From Methanothrix thermoacetophila PT (GTDB lineage: Archaea; Halobacteriota; Methanosarcinia; Methanotrichales; Methanotrichaceae), in assembly GCF_000014945.1 (NCBI RefSeq), contig NC_008553.1, positions 1,815,472 through 1,879,471 on the forward strand: 64,000 nt of DNA, written 5' to 3'. Below the pieces are notes generated by a model that searched no databases, was not told the DNA's origin, and was given only the letters and a program-made list of their open reading frames with translations. The stretch's first letter is position 1; each line of letters starts with the position of its first letter. A program made the translations under genes and the position numbers. Below, piece by piece: positions 43,102 through 53,328 of this stretch.

Positions 43102-44124
43102 ACTGTGCTTCCAGCGTCTTGGGTAAACACCGGGATCCATTATCACCCTTTCGGTCGACGCGACTATTCCGCTCTTCGCCACCATCATCTCATCGCTCGA
43201 GAGCTTCGCCCTGCCGATTGCAACCGCCTCACCCTTGAGGGTGTAGATAACAACGAAATCACCCTTGTTTATATCTGTTTCCAGGCTCAACAGACCCGGA
43301 GCCGCCAGGGGTGCGCCGTGGCAGATCGCATCAACTGCATTATCAGATATTACGAGACCGGGAAGATGCCTGAGGGCCCTCTCAACCGGCAGAACAGCTC
43401 TCCTCAGAGCGCTCTCATCCCCGCTCTCGCGCCAGATCTCGTACGCATCTTTGAGATTGTGCAGCGTGACGAGAGTCTCGTCCTCCGCGAATGGCCCGGC
43501 CTTTGTCCTTCGCAGCTCCTCCATGTTTGCGCCGCATCCCAGCGCGAGCCCCATGTCGTAGCATAGCTTTCTGATGTACGTTCCGGCCTCGCATCCGACC
43601 TTCATCAGCACCCTCTGGCCCTCGATCTCCAGGACATCGATGTAGTATATCTTCCTGGTTCGCAGATTTCTGGCGACGCTCGACTTCAGTGGGGGCCTCT
43701 GGTATATCTCACCCGAGAACTCCTCACAGACTTCCAGGATCTTTTTCCTGGGGACCTGCTCATGAGTCCTCATCAGACAGACGTACTCCTTGCCGGCTGT
43801 GAGCAAAAACTCCACAACCCGTGTCGCATCACCGGTGAGCACCGGCAGTATGCCTGTCACCCTCGGATCCAGGGTGCCACTGTGCCCTGCCTTCTCCAGC
43901 CCCAGAATCCTCTTGACCCAGGCGACGACCTCGTGGCTCGTCGGCCCCGAGGGCTTGTCGAGATTTATCGCGCCGAGCCTTAGATGCTCCTGGAGAGGTC
44001 GTCTATCTGGAAAGCAGCCATAAGATGAATTCGTGGAGCCCTCACGCCTCACCAGCCTATCCCGGATGCGCTCTGCGGGAAGCCTGGCTCTGGGGATCCC
44101 TGCTCTGTGAGATCTGGATGTCAT
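43087..44124 (-). CDS. cbf5: archaeal Cbf5/TruB RNA pseudouridine synthase
   Basis: Catalytic subunit of the H/ACA RNP and also able to modify U55 of tRNA. Of 345 residues. INLDKPSGPTSHEVVAWVK near 53, then HSGTLDPRVTGILPVLTGDA with the catalytic Asp, YIRKLCYDMGLALG and GANMEELRRTKAGPF. A PUA domain occupies about 260-335 (VISDNAVDAICHGAPLAAPG; DFVVIYTLKGEAVAIGRA). Last protein gene of the ribosomal-operon run, 4 bases after cmk. Its stop lies inside the tRNA-Ser gene. The N-terminal 45 residues look extended and the start at 44124 may be too early. Confidence 0.95.
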   Translation of the reverse strand: MTSRSHRAGIPRARLPAERIRDRLVRREGSTNSSYGCFPDRRPLQEHLRLGAINLDKPSGPTSHEVVAWVKRILGLEKAGHSGTLDPRVTGILPVLTGDATRVVEFLLTAGKEYVCLMRTHEQVPRKKILEVCEEFSGEIYQRPPLKSSVARNLRTRKIYYIDVLEIEGQRVLMKVGCEAGTYIRKLCYDMGLALGCGANMEELRRTKAGPFAEDETLVTLHNLKDAYEIWRESGDESALRRAVLPVERALRHLPGLVISDNAVDAICHGAPLAAPGLLSLETDINKGDFVVIYTLKGEAVAIGRAKLSSDEMMVAKSGIVASTERVIMDPGVYPRRWKHSAEVV

Positions 44125-44128
44125 AATT

Positions 44129-44647
44129 CTATTTCAGCGCCCTGATAGCTGCGAGTGCGATCGAGAGCGTGCCTCTCTCGTCCCATCTGCCTGTATCGAT
44201 TATGAGATCGTATATGCTCAGATCGTTGATGTCTATGTTGTAGTACATCTTGTATCTTCTGGCCTCGCACTCCTCCCGCGCCCTGGCCTCTGATAGGGCC
44301 TCCTCAATAGACTTGTTCTCCCTCTTTGCTATCCTGCTGGCCCTCACGCTCAACGAGGTCTTGAGCATGATCTTCAGGTCTGCATCGAGCATGTGTCCTG
44401 CAAGCCTGCCCTCGAAGATCCCGCTGCCACTCTTCGCCAGACTCCGCTGTGCATCATCTATCAGGTAATCGATCTCCGGGCCCTGCTCTGCGAGCCTCCC
44501 GAGCTCCTTCAGCGAGAGGCCACGTTCGGCTGCGATTCTCCTGAAGAGATCGCCTGAGTTGACCCATCTCACGCCGAGCACCTCGGAGAGACCCCTCGCA
44601 AGCGTGCTCGTTCCAGAGCCGGGTGGCCCGCTGATTGTTATTATCAT
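44129..44647 (-). CDS. cmk: cytidylate kinase (archaeal type)
   Basis: Phosphorylates CMP/dCMP. Of 172 residues, with P-loop ISGPPGSGTSTLARGLSE at 4-21 and the archaeal Cmk pattern (VLGVRWVNSGDLFRRIAAER; IFEGRLAGHM). Overlaps the EMC3-like gene by 4 bases (ATGA) and is followed by cbf5, the usual euryarchaeal order. Confidence 0.95.
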   Translation of the reverse strand: MIITISGPPGSGTSTLARGLSEVLGVRWVNSGDLFRRIAAERGLSLKELGRLAEQGPEIDYLIDDAQRSLAKSGSGIFEGRLAGHMLDADLKIMLKTSLSVRASRIAKRENKSIEEALSEARAREECEARRYKMYYNIDINDLSIYDLIIDTGRWDERGTLSIALAAIRALK

Positions 44648-45249
44648 TCCATACCGCCGATGTCAAGCGCTTTTCTTATTATCTGGGATATCGGGATCGA
44701 GCAGACGAAGTACCAGTAGAACCAGTAGAGTATCGGCCCCCAGACGATGTGTTTGATGTTCTGCTCTCCCCAGAACGGGAAGACCATGGTTATGCTGTGC
44801 TGGTCTATGTACAGATACGCCCACATGAAGAGCGGCACAGAGACGATTCCGATGTACGCCATTGGCTTGAGCTGCATCTTCATCATCTTCCCCTGGTCGC
44901 CCATCATCTCGAGCTGCTTGTTCTGGAGATGCTGAACGCGGGCCTGATCGCCTGCGAGCTGGGCTGCCCTCAGCTCAGCCTGGAACTCCCGCATCCTCAT
45001 CTGCTGCTCCCTAAGGAAATCCCAGTCCATCGTGTACTTTTGTATGAGGCTTGCGTACAGGCCTGTTATCGCGGCGAGCACGAAGAGCACCATGTGGAAC
45101 GGCAGTATCTCTGGAAGCCATCCTATGACCAGCTCCATGGCCATGCCTATGGCAACTCTGAACTCATGGCTCACCATTATGCCGATTGTCAGCGCAGCGC
45201 CCACGCTGAGCGCAACCGTATCGATGGACTCTGCTATCCTGGACCTCAT
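44644..45249 (-). CDS. DUF106/EMC3-TMCO1-type membrane insertase (archaeal YidC-like)
   Basis: A 201-residue membrane protein with three helices (VALSVGAALTIGIMVSH; FHMVLFVLAAITGLYASLIQ; AYIGIVSVPLFMWAYLY) and a coiled-coil between the first two (REQQMRMREFQAELRAAQLA). Family members belong to the Oxa1/YidC/EMC3 superfamily and insert membrane proteins. It lies between secY and cmk, each overlapping by ATGA, so it is made with the translocon. Confidence 0.93.
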   Translation of the reverse strand: MRSRIAESIDTVALSVGAALTIGIMVSHEFRVAIGMAMELVIGWLPEILPFHMVLFVLAAITGLYASLIQKYTMDWDFLREQQMRMREFQAELRAAQLAGDQARVQHLQNKQLEMMGDQGKMMKMQLKPMAYIGIVSVPLFMWAYLYIDQHSITMVFPFWGEQNIKHIVWGPILYWFYWYFVCSIPISQIIRKALDIGGME

Positions 45250-46859
45250 GCGCTCTCTCCGAAGATACGCTGCATCATCGGGTACATCTCCTGGATCTGC
45301 TCGCTGGCGATCTGCTCATAGAGCCTGTACATGATCGAAACCGCTAGCAGAAGGCCGGTACCTCCAGCGCCTCCAAGCGTTCCCAGAAGGCTCGCTATCA
45401 CGGTGAGCAGCCCGATAATCGCGCCGCCTATGACAGTCACCTTTGGTATGTATCGCTCCATGAGCCGCTCTATGCTGACCGGGCTTCTCCTGTATCCCGG
45501 TATCTGGAGGCCAGATGCATGAATCTTTGCAGCAATGCTCTTCGCCCCCATCCCGGTCGTCTCGATCCAGAATATGGCGAATATTATGCCTCCGATTATC
45601 AGGAATGCTGTGTCGGTGAGCAGGTGCAGCCAGATCTGCCATCCGGCTATCGGATTTATTCCAAGCTCCACCAGTCCTGGTGTGGATTGTGACACCATGC
45701 TTGGGATCCAGTCGCTCGGTCCGTGTATCGGCGAGAGATAGTACATCAGCCCTGAAACAGGTTGAGGTGATGTCGCGCTTATCGGAGCACCTGTGGCGGC
45801 ATCGAACTTCGCCGATGAGAGGAACGTCCCGAGCCAGCTCTGGTATCCGGTGTAGACGATTCTGACTCCCTCCGCGGTAGTCTCAGCTGTCGTCACCGTA
45901 CCGAGCTTTGCAGTGAGCAGCGCGCCGAGCATCTCGATGTTGGCCTGAAGCGCCCTCACGAGGATCATCGGCAGAACGCTAGCGTATACGAGCTTTACAG
46001 GGAACCTGCCTCTGGCCCCCCTAACCCTGCTGTGTGCAAGCGGGATTTCGATTCTGGTGCTCTCGACTAACACGACCAGAAGGATTATCCCCACTGTGGA
46101 TATCAGCGCCAGGAGCCCGCCTGTAACGAATATGAACTTCAGCCCCTCCGCTGTGAAGATCTCATCCAGCCCTATAAGACCCAGCCTGATAATCGATATC
46201 CATTTGGGGACGATTCCGATGGGAAGACCACCGTCGCCTGTGGCCCAGTTGAACAGACCTGTGACAAGCTGCTGACTCACTCCCGCAACTATGAAGAGAC
46301 CTACACCGGAGCCGATTCCCCATTTGGACACGACCTCATCCATGTAGAGTATCAGAACACCGCCCAGGCAGACCTGGAGGAATATGATCAGCGAGATGAT
46401 GGATAATGATACACCAAGCGATGTGGCAAGTGCCTGGTCCGGAAGCAGGTAACCTCCGGTGATCTGCGGGAGAGCCTCGACGACGATCATCACGAAGACC
46501 AGGGCCTTCTGGGTTCCCTGGAATATGGCCTGATCTCTGGGATCCCTCAGATTGAGCTTTATTATCTCAGCGCCAACGAGAAGCTGAAGGACGATGGACG
46601 CGGTGACTATCGGGCCTATACCGAGGAGCATCAGCGATCCGAAGGAGCCCGCGAAGAACGCCCTGTAGTAACCGAAGAGATCGATGGAGTGCTTGGAGAG
46701 GCCGAAGAGAGGGATGTTGGAGAGCACGAAGTATAGCAGAAGTATTCCGACTGTCCATCCCAGCTTCCTCTTGAAGTGGACATGGCCAGCAGGCCTCTCC
46801 ACGGCAGGGAGTCTCCTGACGAACGGCTCTATCGCGTAGAAGAAACTTTGCTGGTTCAT
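45246..46859 (-). CDS. secY: preprotein translocase subunit SecY
   Basis: Central pore of the Sec translocon, 537 residues with ten membrane helices. Seen: YFVLSNIPLFGLSKHSIDLF after TM1 (plug region), LGIGPIVTASIVLQLLVGAE at TM2, and RIEIPLAHSRVRGARGRFPV, the cytoplasmic loop that contacts the ribosome. The periplasmic-side loop around 330-390 is long. ATG overlaps the L15 stop (ATGA). Confidence 0.98.
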   Translation of the reverse strand: MNQQSFFYAIEPFVRRLPAVERPAGHVHFKRKLGWTVGILLLYFVLSNIPLFGLSKHSIDLFGYYRAFFAGSFGSLMLLGIGPIVTASIVLQLLVGAEIIKLNLRDPRDQAIFQGTQKALVFVMIVVEALPQITGGYLLPDQALATSLGVSLSIISLIIFLQVCLGGVLILYMDEVVSKWGIGSGVGLFIVAGVSQQLVTGLFNWATGDGGLPIGIVPKWISIIRLGLIGLDEIFTAEGLKFIFVTGGLLALISTVGIILLVVLVESTRIEIPLAHSRVRGARGRFPVKLVYASVLPMILVRALQANIEMLGALLTAKLGTVTTAETTAEGVRIVYTGYQSWLGTFLSSAKFDAATGAPISATSPQPVSGLMYYLSPIHGPSDWIPSMVSQSTPGLVELGINPIAGWQIWLHLLTDTAFLIIGGIIFAIFWIETTGMGAKSIAAKIHASGLQIPGYRRSPVSIERLMERYIPKVTVIGGAIIGLLTVIASLLGTLGGAGGTGLLLAVSIMYRLYEQIASEQIQEMYPMMQRIFGESA

Positions 46860-47230
46860 ACTATCACGGCTTCACCGCCAGCAGCTTCGATCTTGCTCCT
46901 AGCTGAGCTGGAGAAGGCAGCTGCGGCGACTGTAAGCCTTCTTGTGACCTTTCCCTTTCCCAGAACCTTCACACCGTGCAGCTCTATTCTGCCCTCCGGC
47001 CCAACCATCTCGTTCAGAACGCCAACATTGATAGTCTCAATGTCGAAGGAGTTTGGCCGCACGAACCCGTGCTTGCCCATGGGCTCTCCTCGTATTATCG
47101 AGCGAACCCAGTGGTGCTTGCATGTGCCAGCGTTGCCACGCCCACCTCTTGAGCCTCCACCTCTCTGGTTCTTGTGCTTTCCATGATATGTCCTGTGACC
47201 GCGCTTCTTCTTCGTATGCTCCCTGACCAT
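46856..47230 (-). CDS. rpl15: 50S ribosomal protein L15
   Basis: Large-subunit protein, 124 residues (short side for archaeal L15). Gly/Arg/Lys-rich KKRGHRTYHGKHKNQRGGGS start and RLTVAAAAFSSSARSKIEAA end. GAGGTGACATC precedes ATG. Couples to secY by overlap. Confidence 0.97.
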   Translation of the reverse strand: MVREHTKKKRGHRTYHGKHKNQRGGGSRGGRGNAGTCKHHWVRSIIRGEPMGKHGFVRPNSFDIETINVGVLNEMVGPEGRIELHGVKVLGKGKVTRRLTVAAAAFSSSARSKIEAAGGEAVIV

Positions 47231-47234
47231 GATG

Positions 47235-47690
47235 TCACCTCATCTTCTTTATGAGCTCGGCAATCGATTCGTGATACCCAAGCTCCCCACCTTCCTTGAC
47301 GGTCTTTTTAATCCCGCGGTGACCCTTCCTCGGAGGGTGGAGCCTGAACACAGGCTTTATGCCGAAGTCCTTCAGGCTTGCAGCCCCTGCGCATACAGCC
47401 TCTGCAAGCTCGCGTATGCTCTTGTATGGAGAGATCTCGCGCACAACCTCGTCAGTGAGACGCCTGTTCCCGCTGAGTCTGCCACGTTTTTCGAGGATCA
47501 TGGTGAGCAGATCAGCATCTGCTTTTCCCCAGGCGACGTAGTCCTTGACCACCTGGATCATCCCGCGGTAGTGTTCATCCTCTCTCACGAATACGCAGTG
47601 ATTTACTCTATGGAGACGCAGCATGCTCAGGGTATCCCTGATTGCAGGCTTCGTGTTGACCTCTCCCCTGAGCCTGATTATCGCATACAT
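47235..47690 (-). CDS. rpl30: 50S ribosomal protein L30
   Basis: Archaeal/eukaryal-length L30 (151 residues; bacterial L30 is about 60). [20 protein letters not shown] start, [21 protein letters not shown] 47690 with GAGGT spaced 7 bases is preferred over TTG 47696. Confidence 0.97.
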   Translation of the reverse strand: MYAIIRLRGEVNTKPAIRDTLSMLRLHRVNHCVFVREDEHYRGMIQVVKDYVAWGKADADLLTMILEKRGRLSGNRRLTDEVVREISPYKSIRELAEAVCAGAASLKDFGIKPVFRLHPPRKGHRGIKKTVKEGGELGYHESIAELIKKMR

Positions 47691-47692
47691 CC

Positions 47693-48304
47693 TCAAGACC
47701 TCACAGTTATGGTGTTAAGGAGCGCATTGTAGGTCGCCTTGGCGAAGTTCAGGGTCGTTCTCGTCGAACCCTCTGTCCTGGTCCAGACATCCTTTATGCC
47801 GGCCATCTCCATGACCTTCTTGGCCACATCTCCTGCAGCCAGTCCGAGACCCCTGGGCGCGGGCATGAGGTATATCCTGACGCTGCCAGAGCTTCCAGAT
47901 ACCTTGTATGGTACAGTGTGCGCCTGGCCGCAGCCGCACTCCCAGCTTCCGCAGCCCCTGTTGATCCTGACCACATTGAGCTTTGCGTTCTCTATGCCCT
48001 TCTTTATGGCTCCGCCGACCTGGACGTCCTTGCCGTGGCCTATGCCGATGTATCCATCTCTGTTCCCTACTATGACCGTGGTCCTGAACTTCACCCTTCG
48101 CCCGGAGTCGGTCATCCTCTGCACCATGGTTATATCCAGGACCTCATCTTCGAGGCCAGGGAGCAGAAGATCTATAATCTGGTGCTCTTTGATGGGAAGA
48201 CCTGACCTGACCGCCTCCTCGAACGTCGTGACCTGCCCCTCATAGACAAGTCTGCCGAGCCTGGTCTTCGGTATCCATTCCTCTTCTTCATAACCCTTGA
48301 TCAC
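47693..48304 (-). CDS. rps5: 30S ribosomal protein S5
   Basis: 203 residues. The double-stranded RNA-binding-like N-domain ([20 protein letters not shown]) and C-domain ([20 protein letters not shown]) are clear. GTG 48304 is chosen because GGGTGAGATC of the L18 end precedes it; ATG 48355 lies inside L18. Confidence 0.97.
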   Translation of the reverse strand: MIKGYEEEEWIPKTRLGRLVYEGQVTTFEEAVRSGLPIKEHQIIDLLLPGLEDEVLDITMVQRMTDSGRRVKFRTTVIVGNRDGYIGIGHGKDVQVGGAIKKGIENAKLNVVRINRGCGSWECGCGQAHTVPYKVSGSSGSVRIYLMPAPRGLGLAAGDVAKKVMEMAGIKDVWTRTEGSTRTTLNFAKATYNALLNTITVRS

Positions 48305-48308
48305 GATC

Positions 48309-48818
48309 TCACCCCAGTATCTTCTCCCTCGCGGCCTCGAACTGTGAGACCACATCCACTCCGGTGTAATCCCTTATGACCTCTCCACGGATTCTTGAAT
48401 CGTCCGGGAAGACCTCCGGGCTGTGGGGCACGTCCACTCCAGCATCAACAACTCCTTTAAGGGCGGCATACACCCTGCTCCCTCTGGAGTTCGAGTGCAG
48501 ACCTATGTCGAGTATGCCCTCGTTATACCCCAGTGCGAGCATCTTCTTGCCGAACAGCAATCCTGTAAGATAAGCTGCAGGCACGTTGCCTGTGCTGTGC
48601 TGGAACCCGTAGTTCCTGAGCTCCTTCGAGCTGACTGTGAGCAGCGTCCTGTCCCCTTTGAGCTCAGCGATGATCAACTGTATCGTGATGTTTGCATTGC
48701 CCTTCCTGACAACAACCCTGGGCTTTCTGGAGAGGATAAGCCTGTATCTGACATGATAGTTGGTCCTCCCCTCTCTCCGCCTCCTGAAGGGCACCCTGTA
48801 TCGCGGTCCTGTAGCCAA
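48309..48818 (-). CDS. rpl18: 50S ribosomal protein L18
   Basis: 169 residues, 5S-rRNA-binding. [20 protein letters not shown] and [20 protein letters not shown] are typical of archaeal L18/eL5. Confidence 0.97.
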   Translation of the reverse strand: MATGPRYRVPFRRRREGRTNYHVRYRLILSRKPRVVVRKGNANITIQLIIAELKGDRTLLTVSSKELRNYGFQHSTGNVPAAYLTGLLFGKKMLALGYNEGILDIGLHSNSRGSRVYAALKGVVDAGVDVPHSPEVFPDDSRIRGEVIRDYTGVDVVSQFEAAREKILG

Positions 48819-48824
48819 ATAGCA

Positions 48825-49283
48825 TCACTCTCTCATAAGGCCTTTCGCCTTGATGTAAGCATCGAGATGTGCAATGCTCCTGTACTCTCCGCCTTTCGCC
48901 TTTCTGTACAGCAGCCTGTATGCGTGTCTTTCTATCTTCTCACTATCCCTCATCTCCCGGAGATGCCTCCGGAGTGCTCTGATCCTGCTGATCCAGATCT
49001 CCTTCGGTGGAGCTCTGGCGCCCTTCGCACCCCTTCTGCGACCGGGCCCTTTTCTGTGGCCGTACGCCCTTTTCTCCGCCCTCAACCTGAACCTGGCGCG
49101 GCTGTTGCCCTTCTTGGGCTTCGCCTTTATATTACCTGCCTCAATATGAGCACGTATATCCTCTCTTGTGATGGCATCGGCCAGCTCACTTGCCACCTCC
49201 GGGTCAGGGTTAATCCACACCCGACTCTCTCCGACACCGAGCTCGCTTGCTGCCAGCCTCCTCTGAACTGTGAAGTTGGGCAA
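48825..49283 (-). CDS. rpl19e: 50S ribosomal protein L19e
   Basis: 152 residues, archaeal/eukaryal-only. PNFTVQRRLAASELGVGESR and HRKGPGRRRGAKGARAP are diagnostic. TTG 49283 fits GGAGG eight bases upstream; GTG 49298 is an alternative. It overlaps the L32e stop region. Confidence 0.95.
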   Translation of the reverse strand: MPNFTVQRRLAASELGVGESRVWINPDPEVASELADAITREDIRAHIEAGNIKAKPKKGNSRARFRLRAEKRAYGHRKGPGRRRGAKGARAPPKEIWISRIRALRRHLREMRDSEKIERHAYRLLYRKAKGGEYRSIAHLDAYIKAKGLMRE

Positions 49284-49284
49284 C

Positions 49285-49671
49285 TCACTCGCCTCCACTC
49301 TTTGCCTCGGTCTTCGGATTCAGTATCTTCAGGTTCATCTCCCTGGCCATGGCCTCGATCTTCTCCCTCTTGCGCATTCCGACGGTCCTGGCTATCCTGA
49401 TCGCACAGCCCTCGGCCCTCTTGAGGTCCTTAACACACCTCACTAGAACCTCTCTGAATCCTGAGGGGTGTAAACCTCGAACCGCCCTCGGGCTCCCGAA
49501 GCCGGGTCTCACCAGGCGCCCCTTCGCTCTGACCTGCTGTCTGAGCTTGTTGTGCAGCCCCCTCGGCCTGCGCCAGCTCTCGCCGAGCCTGGCCTTCTTG
49601 TGGGAGTCGTAGCGCCTGAACTCCGGCTTCTTCGCCTTCTGCCTGGCTCTCACCCTGAGCAATCTGTCCAT
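49285..49671 (-). CDS. rpl32e: 50S ribosomal protein L32e
   Basis: 128 residues, archaeal/eukaryal-only. FRRYDSHKKARLGESWRRPR and GLHNKLRQQ are diagnostic. GGTGAGCAGGG precedes ATG. Confidence 0.97.
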   Translation of the reverse strand: MDRLLRVRARQKAKKPEFRRYDSHKKARLGESWRRPRGLHNKLRQQVRAKGRLVRPGFGSPRAVRGLHPSGFREVLVRCVKDLKRAEGCAIRIARTVGMRKREKIEAMAREMNLKILNPKTEAKSGGE

Positions 49672-49677
49672 CCCTGC

Positions 49678-50208
49678 TCACCTCTTCTCCACCAGGTATA
49701 TCCCATCCTGGAATATCCTCACATCGAATCCTCTGACCCTGGTGGCCTGCTCTATGTTTGCCATCGTCTGGCCCACTGCCTCTTTGTCCATTCCCCTGAT
49801 CAGTATCTCGTCCTTGCCAACCTCGACATTCACATCTCCGACGATTGTTGCGAAGCGCGGCTTCCTCTCGCCGAGGAAGTTGCTGATGGCAACCTTCCCA
49901 TCGGCTACCTTCACCTGAATCGGGAAGTGCGAGTACACCACCCTCATCCTGTACTCGAAGCCGTCCGTGACACCCCTGATCATGTTCTTGATGTGTGCAG
50001 CTATGGTCCCTACCATTGCCAGGTGCTGCTTTTTTCTCGCCACTGATCTGATCAGTATCTTCGAATCCTCTCTCTTTATCTCTATGTCTGGATACCAGAG
50101 CTCCCTGGACAGCTCACCCTTCGGCCCCTTCACACGCACACTACGGCCTGATATCTGGACATCAACGCCATCCGGGATATCCAAACGACGAACCACCTCT
50201 TCGACCAT
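49678..50208 (-). CDS. rpl6: 50S ribosomal protein L6
   Basis: 176 residues with two L6 folds (ISGRSVRVKGPKGELSRELW; PRFATIVGDVNVEVGKDEIL). ATG 50208 follows GGTGATGATC, which overlaps the S8 stop. Confidence 0.97.
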   Translation of the reverse strand: MVEEVVRRLDIPDGVDVQISGRSVRVKGPKGELSRELWYPDIEIKREDSKILIRSVARKKQHLAMVGTIAAHIKNMIRGVTDGFEYRMRVVYSHFPIQVKVADGKVAISNFLGERKPRFATIVGDVNVEVGKDEILIRGMDKEAVGQTMANIEQATRVRGFDVRIFQDGIYLVEKR

Positions 50209-50217
50209 GATCATCAC

Positions 50218-50607
50218 CTAGTACACATAGGCCAGCAGATGGCCGCCTATCCCGCGCGCCCTGGCATCGGTGTGTGGCATCACACCCTGGCTGGTGCTCA
50301 GTATCAGCACCCCGAAGTTCCTGGCGGGGAGGAAGCGTCTCTCCCACTTCTCCAGCTCTGCGACCTTGATGGCAAACCTGGGCTTTATGACACCACAGCG
50401 GTTTATCCTGCCCAGCAGTTTGACTTTGAACATCCCAGACTTCCCGTCGTCGATGAACTCGAACTCGCCGATATACCCCAGGTCTGCCATGACCTTCAGA
50501 GTCATGGCTATGAGCTTGGATGCCGGCTTGATTATACACTCGGGCTTGCCGACGTTCTCAGCGTTCTTTATTGTGGACATCGCATCAGCGAGCGGATCTA
50601 GCAACAT
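50218..50607 (-). CDS. rps8: 30S ribosomal protein S8
   Basis: 129 residues. [20 protein letters not shown] and the C-terminal [20 protein letters not shown] are characteristic. ATG 50607 follows GGTGAAGATT. Confidence 0.97.
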   Translation of the reverse strand: MLLDPLADAMSTIKNAENVGKPECIIKPASKLIAMTLKVMADLGYIGEFEFIDDGKSGMFKVKLLGRINRCGVIKPRFAIKVAELEKWERRFLPARNFGVLILSTSQGVMPHTDARARGIGGHLLAYVY

Positions 50608-50616
50608 AATCTTCAC

Positions 50617-50760
50617 CTACGAGTATTTCTCGAAGCCCATCTCTCTGGCTATCTCGCGGAAGCACTGTCTGCACAGATATATGCCGTACTTCCTGACCAG
50701 CCCGGGCTTCCTCCCGCAGCGCCTGCATTCGTTAGCGCCTCTACCAAATTTCTTCTTCAT
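50617..50760 (-). CDS. rps14: 30S ribosomal protein S14 (zinc-binding, short)
   Basis: 47 residues. [18 protein letters not shown] then [19 protein letters not shown]; the two CxxC pairs bind zinc. ATG overlaps the L5 stop by 4 bases. Easy to miss because of its length. Confidence 0.97.
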   Translation of the reverse strand: MKKKFGRGANECRRCGRKPGLVRKYGIYLCRQCFREIAREMGFEKYS

Positions 50761-51266
50761 GCAGCCTCCACGACCCGAACTCCAAACCTCTTCTGGACGA
50801 ACTCGACGGCCTCATCCCTCTTGACCTTATGCGAGTTTGGAAGCTTTCTGCGGGCCACACGTCTCTCTGCTACACGGTATCCTGCTCTCATCAGCGATAC
50901 CGCAACATCCATGCCGAAGATCCCTATCTCCGGATCGTACTTCATTCCCGGAAAGTCCGTGTGCTCCTCGATTCCGAAGGCGAAGTTGCCGTTCTCATCG
51001 AACTGGCTTTTCTTTATCACGCCTCCGGCCACCTTGAACGCCGTCTCCAGGAACTCCTCAGCCGCCCTGCCCCTAAGCGTCACACGCGTGCCTATCGGCT
51101 CTCTCTTCTTTATCCCGAAGGCCGGAAGGGTCTTCTTAGCCCTGGACCTGATTGGAGTCTGGCCGGTGATCTCGGAGAGGATCGTCTCCGCATTGACAAG
51201 CCTCTGGCCGCTCTCGCCCACGCCTATGTGTACAACTACCTTGCCTATTCTGGGCTCCAGGTTCAT
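50757..51266 (-). CDS. rpl5: 50S ribosomal protein L5
   Basis: 169 residues. [40 protein letters not shown]. Binds 5S rRNA. ATGA overlap with the S4e stop. Confidence 0.97.
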   Translation of the reverse strand: MNLEPRIGKVVVHIGVGESGQRLVNAETILSEITGQTPIRSRAKKTLPAFGIKKREPIGTRVTLRGRAAEEFLETAFKVAGGVIKKSQFDENGNFAFGIEEHTDFPGMKYDPEIGIFGMDVAVSLMRAGYRVAERRVARRKLPNSHKVKRDEAVEFVQKRFGVRVVEAA

Positions 51267-51964
51267 ATTCCAGCCTCCAGCTCAATAACAGGCGCATCTC
51301 TGCCTATCACGAAGACGTAGTCGATGATCGTCTCTATATCCCCATCATCCGTAGATATTGTGACCCTGTTCGGCATCGAGCTTCTCACAATCTGCACGGA
51401 TTTGATGCGACCCGTCATTCCTGTGTGCGATCCACCGGTCACCATCGCCAGGTTCCCGACCTCGAACTTTATGATATCCTCGATGCTCCTCTCTGGCAGC
51501 GAGATCAGCAGCGAATCGCCAGTCCCGACATCACCCTCTGCGATTATGTTTGATCCATCGCTGAGGTTCAGCTGCATCCTGTTGCCCTTAAGGGTGGTTT
51601 TGTTCTCTACCCTGACAAGCTTTCTTGGCGTATCTGGCTGGATCTCTATGAGCACAAAGTACCCCTTCGTGCTCTTGACCATTCTGTACTGTTTGTTGAG
51701 AGCGGGAACTGTTATGACATCGAAGAGTCCCACAGGAAACCTCGCATCCCTTCTCACAGTCCCATCCACCAGCACCCCGCCCTCGTGGAGGATCCTCTTG
51801 ACCTCGCGCGCGTTATCTGCCAGCTTTAAAAGATCTCTGACAACGACCATCAGAGGCAGACTCTCCTCAGCTGAGTGCGGACCAGGTCTGGGCGTTGCTA
51901 TCCACTTGCTGGTCTTCCTTGGTATTAGCCAGCTTCTGGGTATCGTGACTCTTTTCCTGTGCAC
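51263..51964 (-). CDS. rps4e: 30S ribosomal protein S4e
   Basis: 233 residues, archaeal/eukaryal-only, with an S4 domain (VVRDLLKLADNAREVKRILH) and a KOW-type segment (GNLAMVTGGSHTGMTGRIKS). GTG 51964 follows GGTGATCC; GTG 51973 is an alternative. Confidence 0.96.
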   Translation of the reverse strand: MHRKRVTIPRSWLIPRKTSKWIATPRPGPHSAEESLPLMVVVRDLLKLADNAREVKRILHEGGVLVDGTVRRDARFPVGLFDVITVPALNKQYRMVKSTKGYFVLIEIQPDTPRKLVRVENKTTLKGNRMQLNLSDGSNIIAEGDVGTGDSLLISLPERSIEDIIKFEVGNLAMVTGGSHTGMTGRIKSVQIVRSSMPNRVTISTDDGDIETIIDYVFVIGRDAPVIELEAGI

Positions 51965-51969
51965 CTGGA

Positions 51970-52320
51970 TCACCTGGAGAATATCTTCTCGCGCTCATCG
52001 TCGTCGAGATCAAGCTTCGTGATCATGACGTTTGATGGATGTATGGGGCGTGGAACCTCTGTCCCGTCAGCACGGAAGTTGCTGACGCCGGCGACCGTTA
52101 TCACGCATCTCTTCAGATCCACACTCAGAACCTCGCCCTCGACGCCCGCGTTATCGCCACGCATAACCTTCACCGTATCGCCTTTCTTGACCTGAGCGCT
52201 CCTCTTCTTGTACTCTTTCCTGAGCTCGGGACTCAGCATCGCGTGCATGAACCTCTGTCTCATGTGGAGCGGAGCGTTGAATCTGGCCTTCCGCTGCTTA
52301 CGTGGTTGTTTGCTGACCAT
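51970..52320 (-). CDS. rpl24: 50S ribosomal protein L24
   Basis: 116 residues with a KOW motif ([20 protein letters not shown]). ATG 52320 follows GTGATGG; the L14 stop is just upstream. Confidence 0.96.
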   Translation of the reverse strand: MVSKQPRKQRKARFNAPLHMRQRFMHAMLSPELRKEYKKRSAQVKKGDTVKVMRGDNAGVEGEVLSVDLKRCVITVAGVSNFRADGTEVPRPIHPSNVMITKLDLDDDEREKIFSR

Positions 52321-52325
52321 AACCA

Positions 52326-52724
52326 TCACACTATTATCGCTGCTGATGAGGCGATCTTCCCAAACCGCTCTGCCACTTCCCTCGCCACAGGTCCCTTGAT
52401 CTCGGAGCCCTTCGGAACGCCGGCGTCATCTGTTATGACAGCAGCGTTATCCTCGAACTTGACCCTGAGACCATCGGGCCTCCTGAACTCCTTCTTCTGT
52501 CTGATTATCACAGCGTTGAATATCTGCTTCCTCATCTCGGGAGTTCCTTTCTTCACAGAGACAACAACCATGTCACCTATGCCGGCGCATGGCTGCCTGT
52601 TTTTGACACCGCGGTACTTCTTCACAGAAACAACGAACAGCGTCCTGGCGCCTGTGTTGTCCGCGCACTCAAGATATGTCCCGGTGTTTATCGATCTCGG
52701 GATCTTGGCCTTGTTTCCCCTCAT
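52326..52724 (-). CDS. rpl14: 50S ribosomal protein L14
   Basis: 132 residues. [20 protein letters not shown] is the family start. ATG 52724 follows GGAGGT with 6 bases and overlaps the S17 stop; an upstream in-frame start at 52775 would lie deep in S17. Confidence 0.97.
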   Translation of the reverse strand: MRGNKAKIPRSINTGTYLECADNTGARTLFVVSVKKYRGVKNRQPCAGIGDMVVVSVKKGTPEMRKQIFNAVIIRQKKEFRRPDGLRVKFEDNAAVITDDAGVPKGSEIKGPVAREVAERFGKIASSAAIIV

Positions 52725-53041
52725 CGCATGACCTCCACTACGACAAACGACTTGGTCTTGCTGAGAGGCCTGCACTCAGCTATCCTGACCCGCTCCCCAA
52801 CCTTCGCATCCAGGCATGGCGGGTTGTGCGCATGGATCTTGGACCTGCGCTTCTCGTACCGCTCGTACTTTGTTATCCGCTTTTTGAACTCTCTCATGAC
52901 AACCACGGTTCTGGCCATCTTATCGCTGACCACGATCCCCTCGAGGACCTGGCCGCGAACCGGTAGCCTGCCGTGGAATGGACACTTTGGATCGTTGCAG
53001 GCCTGCTGGGGCGCGCTCACGTCCAGTCCTATATCTCTCAT
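52721..53041 (-). CDS. rps17: 30S ribosomal protein S17
   Basis: 106 residues, OB fold. [20 protein letters not shown] (archaeal extension with two Cys) then [23 protein letters not shown] 53041 overlaps the Rnp1 stop (ATGA) with GAGGT upstream. Confidence 0.97.
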   Translation of the reverse strand: MRDIGLDVSAPQQACNDPKCPFHGRLPVRGQVLEGIVVSDKMARTVVVMREFKKRITKYERYEKRRSKIHAHNPPCLDAKVGERVRIAECRPLSKTKSFVVVEVMR

Positions 53042-53328
53042 ATCTTCCACCTCGATATTTGCATCCTTTTATTTATTCTGTTCTCGGGTTGTGAGATCAA
53101 AACAGAGCCCGCGATCCTCACCTTCTGCCCATCAGGCAGCGTAAAGATGAAGCTTGTGTGGGCCTTTGGGACGCGCCTCAGGCCGCGCTGCGTCTCGATA
53201 ACGAAGGTGTTCCTCGTCTCATCCACCACCAAGCCTCTCATGCCAGCCATGGTGCGGTTTGGGGTATCGATCACCTCGACCGTCAAACCTATCAGCTCAT
53301 GTCTGGCTATGTTCTCGGGACCGATCAT
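53038..53328 (-). CDS. rnp1: ribonuclease P protein component 1 (Rpp29/Pop4 type)
   Basis: 96 residues, Sm-like fold protein of archaeal RNase P that helps mature tRNA 5' ends. [20 protein letters not shown] and [20 protein letters not shown] match the family. Its place between L29 and S17 is the normal archaeal arrangement. ATG 53328 shares bases with the L29 stop. Confidence 0.94.
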   Translation of the reverse strand: MIGPENIARHELIGLTVEVIDTPNRTMAGMRGLVVDETRNTFVIETQRGLRRVPKAHTSFIFTLPDGQKVRIAGSVLISQPENRINKRMQISRWKI